From: a virus
Virus record (IMG/VR): IMGVR_UViG_3300042520_002913
Span: 1 to 37,017 of that record
Reading direction: 5' to 3' (one strand)
DNA length: 37,017 nucleotides
Shown: in pieces, positions 8,924-15,886 of the stretch
How the letters are laid out: each line of letters starts with the position of its first letter
Numbering within the stretch: the stretch's first letter is position 1
The notes under the pieces: model-generated
The model's database searches: none
Seen by the model: only the letters and a program-made list of their open reading frames with translations
What the model was told of the DNA's origin: nothing
Translations under genes and position numbers: made by a program

Positions 8924-10767
8924 TATTGCAAGAATGTAGATTCAACAATTTCAATTTTTGAGTGAATGTTGAATAAATCATAAAAATACAAAAACGAAAA
9001 TTCTTCCATTTCTGTGTCATTAACAATGACATTTACATCCAAATCCTCATACACAGGATTCCACATAATCAAAGAAAGTCCTTCATAAATGTCACCAGTT
9101 GACATGTTTTTAGTTTCAATTTTTAAAACTCCTTCTATAGAAAGCAATTGAGAAACCAATCCAGAATAATCAAACGTTTTGCCTAATTGGGTTTTTGTAG
9201 GATCGAAAAAATTCTCAAAGGCGGTTTTAACGTCATTTGTAATCGAACGGTTAGAACGAGCCGTTTGGGAAGTTTTTATTATTCTAAGTTTTGAAAAATC
9301 CTTTTCGACTACTCGTGGCAAATTGTTGCTTTTTGCTGCAAAAGAAATTGCTTTATATATAGGATCCATAAAAACCACTTCGGTTGTTAATGTTTTATAT
9401 GCAATAATGTTTGATAATATTGCTTCTTTTTGCGCTGGCAGTAAATATTTTAACGACGAACCAGGTGAAATCTTTGGTATAGCACAAACGTAAATATTGT
9501 TAAAATTGCAACTATCTGCATACAAAACGTTATTCAATAATATTTGACGAAATTGAGTAGGTTTTACTGATATATTGTTAAAATATTTTAAATATTTAGC
9601 TGTGTAATCCCAATTAGAAAATACTTTAGCATCAGAAACAAAATTAGCAAAATTTGTTTTAATGAACGATTCATAATCTTGTTTTGTTACCAAACGGTAT
9701 TGACTTTTAAAATTAGAAGGAGCATTATTGCGAATACTTTCAACCGTTTCCATTTCTTTTGTTAAAGTGGAACCTACTACATTTTCAAATTTTAATTTTA
9801 AAAATTGTTTGGAATTCAAATATTCAAAATTTTCAACATTAAGTGAAGATAAAATAGCACCAAAAGTTAATGAAGAGTAAACAATAGGAGTGGAGCTATT
9901 TAAAGTATTAGGTCCAACTACACCTTTTGCTCCGTTGCTTTCTAAATAAAAAATAGACACCAAATCTCCGGATTCTAGTTTACGTCCATTTATTCCGTCT
10001 CCCAAAACAATTTCATATGTTTTGTTTGATGTAATTCGTTTTTCAAATACTCTGTCAAAAGAACGTTCTGTGTACAAACTTGGAACGTTTTTGTATTGAG
10101 ACCAAAATCCATTGGCTATTTCATAAACATACACATCAATATTAAAGTGATCTATGTCTGCAATACTGTTAGAAATATTAATAATTTCTCCTGAATTTCC
10201 TTGAGCTGCATACGGAGACATCTCTTTAAAAATGCCCTGATACAACAAATATTTGCTAGAAAGATCTTCTAAAGGAATAATTCCACTTTGGTTGGTGCTG
10301 AATGTTATATCTTCATTAAAACTAAAAGGAATACCTCCAATCATCAAATAAGAATAACGAGGAATTGTGTATGATTGACCGACAGCCAAATCCACCAGAG
10401 AGTTAAAACTAGTGTCTGTACTAAATTTAGTTGTTGCTGATGCGTTGAATACAAGAGTTGATGTTTGATACCCTACTGGTTTGTAATCCAGTAACTTTAC
10501 TATTCTGTTAATATTTTCATAAAGTTGAGCTTCCGTAAACATCGACTCGGAACTAGTTTTATTTAAATAAAAAATTAACGTATTATAGGCAAAAGAAACT
10601 ATATCAATAATACTTGCTAAATTAGAGCCAATATAATTTTGATCAGTAAAAAGACCTTGTTTGTTGAGTCTTTCTATTATTAAATTTCTCAGAGCAATTG
10701 CATCAAAAGAAACATAACTGTCTGTAGGGAGAGTGTAGTTATTTGTTAATTGTTGATCATTAGCCAT
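8923..10767 (-). CDS. gp6: Baseplate wedge protein gp6 (Baseplate J-like)
   Basis: A 614-residue protein with the features of the T4 gp6/Baseplate J family. The N-terminal region, about residues 20-100, reads VSFDAIALRNLIIERLN, then FTDQNYIGSNLASIIDIVSF and LYENINRIVKLLDYKP, the usual hallmark of gp6 homologues. A beta-rich middle (IVLGDGINGRKLESGDLVSI) and a C-terminal wedge domain (about 350-614) with RLVTKQDYESFI and TRSNRSITNDV-type segments follow. In T4, gp6 dimers form the inner ring of the baseplate wedge and join wedges together. Length is close to T4 gp6 (about 660). It starts 5 bases after gp25 ends, which is the standard T4-like gene order, and overlaps the next gene by one base. 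Confidence 0.87.
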   Translation of the reverse strand: MANDQQLTNNYTLPTDSYVSFDAIALRNLIIERLNKQGLFTDQNYIGSNLASIIDIVSFAYNTLIFYLNKTSSESMFTEAQLYENINRIVKLLDYKPVGYQTSTLVFNASATTKFSTDTSFNSLVDLAVGQSYTIPRYSYLMIGGIPFSFNEDITFSTNQSGIIPLEDLSSKYLLYQGIFKEMSPYAAQGNSGEIINISNSIADIDHFNIDVYVYEIANGFWSQYKNVPSLYTERSFDRVFEKRITSNKTYEIVLGDGINGRKLESGDLVSIFYLESNGAKGVVGPNTLNSSTPIVYSSLTFGAILSSLNVENFEYLNSKQFLKLKFENVVGSTLTKEMETVESIRNNAPSNFKSQYRLVTKQDYESFIKTNFANFVSDAKVFSNWDYTAKYLKYFNNISVKPTQFRQILLNNVLYADSCNFNNIYVCAIPKISPGSSLKYLLPAQKEAILSNIIAYKTLTTEVVFMDPIYKAISFAAKSNNLPRVVEKDFSKLRIIKTSQTARSNRSITNDVKTAFENFFDPTKTQLGKTFDYSGLVSQLLSIEGVLKIETKNMSTGDIYEGLSLIMWNPVYEDLDVNVIVNDTEMEEFSFLYFYDLFNIHSKIEIVESTFLQ

Positions 10768-10772
10768 AAAAA

Positions 10773-11297
10773 TTAATAAATGTGAGTAGTTTTTTCGATA
10801 AACGTAAACGTTTGAGATTTAATATCTAATGAACTATTTATTGAAGTAGTCGTATTGAACAAAGGAATATGTAAAAATAATGTTATTAGATATTCATTGT
10901 CTTTAGGTTTTGGAACAACTCGACATTGTTTTACGATTGCTCGAGTTTCAAATTGGGTCACCGCTCTAACTATTGCTTCACCAATCATTTCTCCGTTTTC
11001 ACTTGTTATTGCTTCAAAGAGATATTGGTGCAGAGATAAGCCGTATCTTGGAAATAAAAATCTTTGTCCGGGTCTAGTATTAAATAAATTTAAAATGGAA
11101 TTTCGAATACAATCTTCATTGTAATCTACAGCTATGTCGTTTCCTGCAATATTTTGTTGAATTAACGGACTAAATTCTTGCTTTTTTTGAAAATCCAGAT
11201 GTAAATCCTGAAAAACGTATTTAGTCGTTTCTAAGGCTTTTGAAACTCGTTCCAAGTTTGTTATTTTAATTGCCACGAAATTACTTATTAACGACAC
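10773..11297 (-). CDS. gp25: Baseplate wedge protein gp25
   Basis: A 174-residue member of the gp25/lysozyme-like baseplate wedge family. Residues about 60-100 read NEDCIRNSILNLFNTRPGQRFLFPRYGLSLHQYLFE, quoted here in pieces as IRNSILNLFNTRPGQR and FPRYGLSLHQYLFE; this is the conserved core in which P-G-(E/Q)-R precedes the strand and (F/G)-G-L-x-x-x-x-(Y/L)-L-F-E follows. The C-terminal half supplies the expected alternating strands (IVKQCRVVPK, YLITLFLHIPL). In T4, gp25 sits at the inner baseplate ring and binds gp6 and the sheath. The start is GTG at 11297. No ATG gives a complete N-terminus and the divergent promoter region lies just upstream. gp6 follows after 5 bases. Confidence 0.88.
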   Translation of the reverse strand: MSLISNFVAIKITNLERVSKALETTKYVFQDLHLDFQKKQEFSPLIQQNIAGNDIAVDYNEDCIRNSILNLFNTRPGQRFLFPRYGLSLHQYLFEAITSENGEMIGEAIVRAVTQFETRAIVKQCRVVPKPKDNEYLITLFLHIPLFNTTTSINSSLDIKSQTFTFIEKTTHIY

Positions 11298-11310
11298 AAA
11301 AATTGCCGCT

Positions 11311-11318
11311 TATTTTTC
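11311..11318 (-). promoter_or_regulatory. Weak candidate late promoter for gp25-gp6 operon
   Basis: On the minus strand this reads GAAAAATA, one mismatch from NATAAATA, ending 13 bases before the GTG of gp25. It is the only plausible late-type box for the baseplate operon in the 58-base divergent gap. The match is imperfect, so confidence is low. Confidence 0.3.
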
Positions 11319-11339
11319 ATATAAAAATTAATTTGATTT

Positions 11340-11347
11340 GATAAATA
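11340..11347 (+). promoter_or_regulatory. Candidate T4-type late promoter box
   Basis: GATAAATA is a full match to NATAAATA. It ends 8 bases before the ATG at 11356 and is the plus-strand half of a divergent control region opposite gp25. Confidence 0.6.
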
Positions 11348-11355
11348 ATAACAAT

Positions 11356-11889
11356 ATGAGCAAGTTTGATGTATTGTTAGAACAAGAATTAGAAAGATAC
11401 CAGCAAGGAGGGTTTCTTGTTGGGGATCGTATCAAATTCAAAAAAGATGCTTTGAAACACGAATATATTTCCTCTAGAGCTCAATCATTTGTGGATATTA
11501 TTAAAGCTTGTATGGAGCCGTCTTTTGATTTAAATTTGCGTATAGGAGCGCTTAAATCAATTTATCCTACTTCTGCAACCAATTTTCAAGCAGGACATCA
11601 AGCTCCTACAGGCATGTTTGCTGACATTTACATTGAATATGCTCCTGGTCTTCATAGAAATCCAATGACTGTACCAGTAGAAACAATCGAACATATCGAT
11701 GATGGAAACAATCGCGGTCCTATTCCGAAAAGCGTAAAGCGCCCTAACAACGTGCACGGTCCAAAGGAACAAAAAACCCAACCTGATGACGTTAAAGCGG
11801 AAGTCAATCTCACAAACAAAAACACTCAAATTCCCGGCTCAAATAAGTGGGACGACTCTAAACCCGGAGCTGGAAATTTTAAATCTTAA
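11356..11889 (+). CDS. Conserved phage protein, probably virion-associated
   Basis: A 177-residue protein. A TTG codon at 11338 would add six residues, but it lies on the late promoter box, so the ATG at 11356 is preferred. The N-terminus MSKFDVLLEQELERYQQGG continues FLVGDRIKF, a beginning I recall from a conserved family of T4-like marine phages whose function is not known to me. The middle (residues 55-110) is mixed alpha/beta with APTGMFADIYIEYAP. The C-terminal 70 residues are polar, Pro/Asn/Lys-rich and probably disordered (KRPNNVHGPKEQKTQPDD). Late promoter use and position next to the baseplate genes suggest a structural or assembly role. Confidence 0.65.
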   Translation: MSKFDVLLEQELERYQQGGFLVGDRIKFKKDALKHEYISSRAQSFVDIIKACMEPSFDLNLRIGALKSIYPTSATNFQAGHQAPTGMFADIYIEYAPGLHRNPMTVPVETIEHIDDGNNRGPIPKSVKRPNNVHGPKEQKTQPDDVKAEVNLTNKNTQIPGSNKWDDSKPGAGNFKS

Positions 11890-11912
11890 GTAGATTTTTC
11901 AAAAAACCTTAG

Positions 11913-11918
11913 TATACT
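11913..11918 (+). promoter_or_regulatory. Possible sigma70-type -10 box before the nrd operon
   Basis: TATACT lies 14 bases before the ATG at 11933, in the only gap ahead of the nucleotide-metabolism operon. No convincing -35 hexamer is present at 16-18 bases upstream. It differs from the late box, which fits a gene set needed earlier in infection, but the call is weak. Confidence 0.3.
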
Positions 11919-11932
11919 ATTACGCACAACCT

Positions 11933-12124
11933 ATGTTCAAAAATATTTACTACAAATTCCTGGTTATGTGTTTTTATTATATCGGAGATTTTGCTTGTAG
12001 ATTTGAGTTCAATTGGACAATTTCGTTGTATCAAAAATCAATGATGCTTTCATTATTTTACGATGAAAAAATTAATTTCTGGTTTTGGAAAGAACCTCCA
12101 CTAAATAAAGAAACAGACTTATGA
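11933..12124 (+). CDS. Small conserved phage protein ahead of nrdB
   Basis: A 63-residue protein rich in aromatic residues: an N-terminal segment FKNIYYKFLVMCFYYIGDFACR, given here as YYKFLVMCFYYIGDF, then LYQKSMMLSLFYDEK and FWFWKEPP. I recall short phage proteins with the same plan (a 'Y-x-x-G-D-x-x-x-R' helix followed by an 'L-Y-x-x-x-M-x-x-S-x-x-x-D' helix and a final W-K), often next to nucleotide-metabolism genes; function unknown. The gene overlaps nrdB by ATGA, strong evidence that it is translated and coupled. It opens the nrd operon. The first helix is hydrophobic enough to touch the membrane, but a membrane role is only a possibility. Confidence 0.65.
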   Translation: MFKNIYYKFLVMCFYYIGDFACRFEFNWTISLYQKSMMLSLFYDEKINFWFWKEPPLNKETDL

Positions 12125-13113
12125 AAAACACAAACAAACCTAAAATTTTTGATGAGCAAATTGCACGTAAGCCTGATTATTATCCTTGGGCTCAAGAGTT
12201 TTGTCATGCTATACATTCCGGTTTTTGGACAGATAAAGAATTTAACTTTAAGTCCGACGTACAACAGTTCAAAGTCAAACTGACAGACCAAGAAAGAGAA
12301 ATTATTGTGCGCACGCTCTCAGCAATTGGTCAAATCGAAATTGCTGTTAAAAAGTTTTGGGCCCAACTCGGTAACAACTTAAAGCACTCTTCTCTTGCTG
12401 ATCTTGGGTATGTAATGGCTAATACAGAAGTTATTCATAATAATGCCTATGAAAGATTGCTCGTTGTTCTTGGCCTTGAAGAAGTATTCGAAGAGAATTT
12501 AAAACTAGAATGGATACAAGGTAGAGTAAACTATCTACAAAAATATAATCACAAATACTACAAGGATTCTAAAAAACAATATCTTTATGCTATTATATTG
12601 TTTACTTTGTTTGTAGAAAACGTGTCATTGTTTAGCCAGTTTTATGTTATTAACTGGTTTGCTAGATTTAAGAACGTAATGAAAGATACCGACCAACAAG
12701 TCAAGTATACTCGCAACGAAGAAAATCTTCACGCAATGATTGGTATGAAGATAATCAACACTATTCGTGAAGAATATCCTGAGTTGTTTGACGAAGAACT
12801 CGAAGAAAAAGTTTTACAGGAAGCTCAAGAGGCTTTTAATTCAGAATCTAGAATTGTCGATTGGATGGTTAATGGAATTAAAGAAGAAGGTCTAACAGCT
12901 GACATTCTTAAAGAATTTATAAAGAATAGAATCAACGAATCACTAAAACAAATTAAATTTAAAAAAGTATTTGATGTTGATAAAGATCTTTTAAGGAAGA
13001 CAATGTGGTTTGATGAAGAATTACTTGGCAACAATCAAACCGACTTTTTCCACTCTAGGCCAGTCGATTACTCAAAAAAATCTCAATCGTTCTCTGAAGA
13101 TGATCTGTTTTAA
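12121..13113 (+). CDS. nrdB: Ribonucleoside-diphosphate reductase small subunit (class I, NrdB)
   Basis: A 330-residue radical-generating subunit of class I ribonucleotide reductase, partner of NrdA encoded downstream. Metal ligands by eye are E73 (SAIGQIEIAV), E103 and H106 (NTEVIHNNAY), E166 (FVENVSLF), E201 and H204 (NEENLHAM); the radical tyrosine is Y110, placed as Y122 of the E. coli protein. The first ligand is Glu where E. coli has Asp84. The C-terminal SEDDLF is the tail type that docks into NrdA. The protein begins directly with the ferritin-like fold, so no N-terminal ATP cone is present. It overlaps the upstream small gene by 4 bases and ends 3 bases before the next. It supplies dNTPs for phage DNA synthesis. 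Confidence 0.93.
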   Translation: MKNTNKPKIFDEQIARKPDYYPWAQEFCHAIHSGFWTDKEFNFKSDVQQFKVKLTDQEREIIVRTLSAIGQIEIAVKKFWAQLGNNLKHSSLADLGYVMANTEVIHNNAYERLLVVLGLEEVFEENLKLEWIQGRVNYLQKYNHKYYKDSKKQYLYAIILFTLFVENVSLFSQFYVINWFARFKNVMKDTDQQVKYTRNEENLHAMIGMKIINTIREEYPELFDEELEEKVLQEAQEAFNSESRIVDWMVNGIKEEGLTADILKEFIKNRINESLKQIKFKKVFDVDKDLLRKTMWFDEELLGNNQTDFFHSRPVDYSKKSQSFSEDDLF

Positions 13114-13116
13114 TCT

Positions 13117-13350
13117 ATGACTGTTAGACAACTTACCGAGTTATTAGCTCTCGAAGACCCAAATATGCGTGTCGTTGTTGATGGATATGAAAGCGGATAC
13201 GACGAACCAGTTAAAATTAGATATGTTAATATTATACCGAATCTCCACAAAGAAGACAACGAAAAGGACGATAATTGGTGGGATGGGGAATTCAAAGAAA
13301 CGCTTGACAGGACTGCAGAAATTGCTTTAGTACTTCCAAGAAAATCTTAA
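13117..13350 (+). CDS. Small acidic protein between nrdB and nrdA
   Basis: A 77-residue protein with no recognised function. It begins MTVRQLTELLALEDPNMRVV and continues VDGYESGYDEPVKI, a pattern (short helix, then D-P-x-x-x-V-V-V-x-G-Y-E-x-G-Y-D) that I recall from small conserved phage and bacterial proteins. A strongly acidic middle (HKEDNEKDDNWWDGEF) and a final strand IALVLPRKS follow. It lies 3 bases after nrdB and 2 bases before nrdA, so it belongs to the reductase operon and may assist it. No catalytic motif is visible. Confidence 0.65.
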   Translation: MTVRQLTELLALEDPNMRVVVDGYESGYDEPVKIRYVNIIPNLHKEDNEKDDNWWDGEFKETLDRTAEIALVLPRKS

Positions 13351-13352
13351 CT

Positions 13353-15011
13353 ATGACAAAAGACTCTTATTATTGGCTGAACAAAGACTCCCGTAAATTT
13401 CTCGAACGTGGTTATTTGCTAGAAGAGGAAACAGCAGAACAAAGAATTGAAGATATTGCTCAAGCCGCTGAAAAATATTTACAAATGCCTGGATTTGCCA
13501 AAAAGTTTACGAATTACATGGCACTTGGGTTCTACAGTTTAAGTTCTCCAATTTGGAGTAACTTTGGTAGAAAACGCGGCCTACCAATCTCTTGTTTTGG
13601 TTCGTATGTTTCTGACACAATGGAGTCGATTCTCCACAAAGTTGCTGAAATTGGAGTAATGACAAAGCATGGGGGCGGAACATCTGCTTACTTTGGAGAC
13701 ATTCGTGGAAGAGGCACTCCAATTTCGTGCGGCGGAGAGTCTACTGGCTCCGTTCATTTCATGGAGCTTTATAACAAACTTATGAATGTTGTTTCTCAAG
13801 GTAATGTTCGTAGGGGTTCGTTTGCTGCTTACCTTCCCATCGATCACAGAGACATTGAGGAATTTTTACAAATTCGTTCAGAAGGTCATGACATTCAGGA
13901 AATGTCGTTTGCTGTTTGTGTACCTGACCAATGGATGAGAGAAATGGTAGGGGGAGATAAAGACAAACGTAAGATTTGGTCTAAGGTAATTCAAAAGCGT
14001 TTTGAAACAGGATATCCTTATATTATGTTTTCTGACACGGTGAACAATAACGCTCCTTCTATTTATAAAAAGAAAGGATTGCGAATTAACAACTCTAATC
14101 TCTGCAGTGAGATCTGTTTATCAAACGATAAAGACGAGTCGTTTGTTTGTGATCTTTCCTCTTTAAATCTTGAACGTTGGGATGATATAAAGGATACAGA
14201 TGCTGTTGAGACTCTTGTGTATTTTCTTGATGCAGTAATGTCAGAATTCATTAATAAGACAGAAGGAATGCAGTTTATGGAAGCTCCAAGAAGGTTTGCA
14301 ATGAACCAAAGAGCTCTTGGGGTCGGAGTTCTTGGATGGCATTCCTTGTTGCAATCTAAGATGATTGCGTTTGAGTCTATGGAAGCAAAATTGATTAACA
14401 ATCAATTATGGAGCTTTATTAGGAAAAAGTGCGACTCTGCAACAGAAGAACTAGCAAACAAGTTTGGAAAGGCTCCTATTTACGAGGGTACGGACGAGAA
14501 TAGAAGAAATACCACAACTCTTGCTGTTGCCCCAACAACATCCTCTAGCTTTATTCTAGGACAGGTTTCTCAATCAATCGAGCCATTGAATTCAAACTAC
14601 TATGTCAAAGATCTTGCAAAGGGCAAATTCACGTACAAGAATCCTTATCTTAAAGCTCTTCTTAAAGATAAGGACAAGAATGATGACGATACATGGAAGT
14701 CAGTTCTCGAGCACGGAGGTTCTATACAGCATTTAAATTTTCTTTCTCAAGAAGAAAAAGACGTATTCAAGACTTTCGGTGAAATTTCTCAGAAAGAAAT
14801 TATTATTCAAGCCGCTCAAAGACAAAAGTATATCGATCAATCTCAAAGCTTGAACTTAATGATTCCTCACGATGCTAAACCAAAAGAAGTAAACGAGCTT
14901 TTAATCTTTGGTTGGGAACAAGGAATTAAAACTTTTTATTATCAACGTGGATCCAATCCTGCTCAAAAACTCGCAAGAAACATTTTGAATTGCAAGTCAT
15001 GTGAAGGATGA
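13353..15011 (+). CDS. nrdA: Ribonucleoside-diphosphate reductase large subunit (class I, NrdA, no ATP cone)
   Basis: A 552-residue catalytic subunit of class I ribonucleotide reductase, shorter than the 750 or so residues of E. coli NrdA. Active-site residues are present: C81 (PISCFGSYV) and C266 (FVCDLSSLNL) as the redox pair, N249/C251/E253 (NSNLCSEI) as the thiyl-radical site, Y529-Y530 (KTFYYQRG) for radical transfer, and C547-x-x-C550 (NCKSCEG) as the swinging C-terminal thiols. The Gly-rich KHGGGTS and SQGNVRRGS segments fit the specificity and substrate regions. The protein starts at YYWLNKDSRKFL, directly before the barrel, so the N-terminal ATP cone is missing. Third coding step of the nrd operon. 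Short NrdA of this kind is known from Bacteroidota and from marine phages. Confidence 0.95.
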   Translation: MTKDSYYWLNKDSRKFLERGYLLEEETAEQRIEDIAQAAEKYLQMPGFAKKFTNYMALGFYSLSSPIWSNFGRKRGLPISCFGSYVSDTMESILHKVAEIGVMTKHGGGTSAYFGDIRGRGTPISCGGESTGSVHFMELYNKLMNVVSQGNVRRGSFAAYLPIDHRDIEEFLQIRSEGHDIQEMSFAVCVPDQWMREMVGGDKDKRKIWSKVIQKRFETGYPYIMFSDTVNNNAPSIYKKKGLRINNSNLCSEICLSNDKDESFVCDLSSLNLERWDDIKDTDAVETLVYFLDAVMSEFINKTEGMQFMEAPRRFAMNQRALGVGVLGWHSLLQSKMIAFESMEAKLINNQLWSFIRKKCDSATEELANKFGKAPIYEGTDENRRNTTTLAVAPTTSSSFILGQVSQSIEPLNSNYYVKDLAKGKFTYKNPYLKALLKDKDKNDDDTWKSVLEHGGSIQHLNFLSQEEKDVFKTFGEISQKEIIIQAAQRQKYIDQSQSLNLMIPHDAKPKEVNELLIFGWEQGIKTFYYQRGSNPAQKLARNILNCKSCEG

Positions 15012-15029
15012 TAGAAACTATAAAGACTG

Positions 15030-15314
15030 ATGCACTTTAATATATCATTACATAATATTTTTAATAAAAAAAATAAATTCAAAAATATTTTTTCTTATTA
15101 TAAACCAATATCAAAAAATAAAAATATAGAACTCGAATTATTATATACAAATTTTACTTTATTTAAATTAGAAATCGATTTGCATTTTATTGCTAGAGAT
15201 CATGCTGGGATTTTATTTGAGTTGAATTTGTTTGGTTATGGGGGATCTTTTAAAATTTATGATTCTAGACATTGGGATTATAAAAATTGGTGTTGGGAAA
15301 CATCTGACACATAA
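15030..15314 (+). CDS. Small conserved phage protein
   Basis: A 94-residue protein, very AT-rich at its 5' end. The C-terminal half carries ELELLYTNFTLFKLEIDL, then RDHAGILFELNLFGYG and YDSRHWDYKNWCWE. I recall a family of short phage proteins with the same 'D-H-A-G-x-x-F-E-L-x-L-x-G-Y' and 'Y-D-x-R-H-W-D-x-x-x-x-x-W' blocks; their function is unknown to me. The conserved pattern makes this a real gene despite its low-complexity start. It follows nrdA by 18 bases and is probably the same transcript. Confidence 0.65.
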   Translation: MHFNISLHNIFNKKNKFKNIFSYYKPISKNKNIELELLYTNFTLFKLEIDLHFIARDHAGILFELNLFGYGGSFKIYDSRHWDYKNWCWETSDT

Positions 15315-15382
15315 AATTTTAAATCAACTTTATATAAACTTTCGTACACACACAACGAAATTAGAAAGGAACACACACAAAT

Positions 15383-15598
15383 ATGCCTAACAAAAACGCT
15401 TACGAAATCCGCTTGGATGTTCTTCAAATGGCTCACGGAGATGCTCAGATGAAGTATCTCGAAAAGCTTAATAATTTGAGAGACAACAACGGAAAAATTG
15501 CTGACAGTTCAGCTGTCGATGGTCTTTTTCCGCAAACGTCTGATATTATTAAAAGAGCAGAAGAACTTTATAAGTTTGTTGAAGACAGAGGTCTTTAA
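15383..15598 (+). CDS. Small conserved phage protein with N-A-Y-E-I-R start
   Basis: A 71-residue, probably helical protein: MPNKNAYEIRLDVLQMAHGD, then MKYLEKLNNLRDNN and SDIIKRAEELYKFVEDRG. The NAYEIRxxVLxMA beginning is one I recall from small proteins of T4-like cyanophages, without a known role. It is one of the few genes here with a visible ribosome-binding site: AGAAAGGA at 15363-15370, 12 bases before the ATG. A strong terminator follows 18 bases after the stop, so this is the last gene of the nrd transcript or a short transcript of its own. Confidence 0.7.
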   Translation: MPNKNAYEIRLDVLQMAHGDAQMKYLEKLNNLRDNNGKIADSSAVDGLFPQTSDIIKRAEELYKFVEDRGL

Positions 15599-15613
15599 CA
15601 TTTGAGTCGAACC

Positions 15614-15653
15614 CTGAATCCCTCTGGGCTACCAACCTAGAGGGATTTTTTTT
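15614..15653 (+). terminator. Intrinsic terminator of the nrd operon
   Basis: AATCCCTCTGGG (15617-15628) pairs with the inverted arm ending AGAGGGATT (15636-15647), including one G-U pair, around a 7-base loop, followed by an eight-T run. It ends the block of small and nucleotide-metabolism genes. The T-run also contains the first bases of the TTGACA box of the next gene. Confidence 0.9.
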
Positions 15654-15682
15654 GACATTTTTATTTTATAATAGAATATAAT
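15652..15682 (+). promoter_or_regulatory. Sigma70-type promoter for the 41-residue gene
   Basis: A perfect TTGACA (15652-15657) is followed by TATAAT at 15677-15682 with a 19-base spacer; a second TATAAT lies at 15667-15672 but is too close to pair with this -35. The ATG at 15688 is 5 bases after the -10 box, so the transcript would start at or next to the start codon. It overlaps the T-run of the upstream terminator. Confidence 0.6.
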
Positions 15683-15687
15683 AACCT

Positions 15688-15813
15688 ATGGCTAACAACA
15701 CAAAAATATATAAAGAAAGCTATTCAACCTCTAAAAAAGCAAAAGAAGCAGCTGCAAATTTGCGCAAAGGAGGAATTAGCGCTAGGGTATCAAAAGTGCC
15801 TAGAAAAAAATAA
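15688..15813 (+). CDS. 41-residue basic protein
   Basis: A short gene with its own sigma70-type promoter. The protein is MANNTKIYKESYSTSKKAKE continuing with AAANLRKGGISARVSKVPRKK. Ten of 41 residues are Lys/Arg. The arrangement 'S-K-K-A-K-E-A-A-A-N-L-R-K-x-G-I-S-A-R-V' resembles small conserved phage and bacterial proteins in which a helix with regularly spaced Ala and Lys leads into a G-I-x-A-R-V strand. Function is unknown; the charge allows nucleic-acid binding, which is inference. The start codon lies 5 bases after the -10 box and there is no Shine-Dalgarno, so the message would be leaderless. Confidence 0.55.
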   Translation: MANNTKIYKESYSTSKKAKEAAANLRKGGISARVSKVPRKK

Positions 15814-15821
15814 ACAAATCA

Positions 15822-15829
15822 AATAAATA
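15822..15829 (+). promoter_or_regulatory. Candidate T4-type late promoter box for hsp20
   Basis: AATAAATA lies 57 bases before the Hsp20 ATG, the longest leader among the late boxes found here. The 5' region between them (15830-15886) holds no other gene and no clear hairpin. Confidence 0.5.
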
Positions 15830-15886
15830 AATTTGTCCTAGTGCACAATTACGTGGCTAGCACAAACACTCATAGATTAATAAATT

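Noticed and set aside
11338-11355. TTG start six codons upstream for the gene at 11356
   Set aside because: It lies within the late promoter box and adds only a low-complexity N-terminus (INNNN); the ATG at 11356 is in the normal position after the box.
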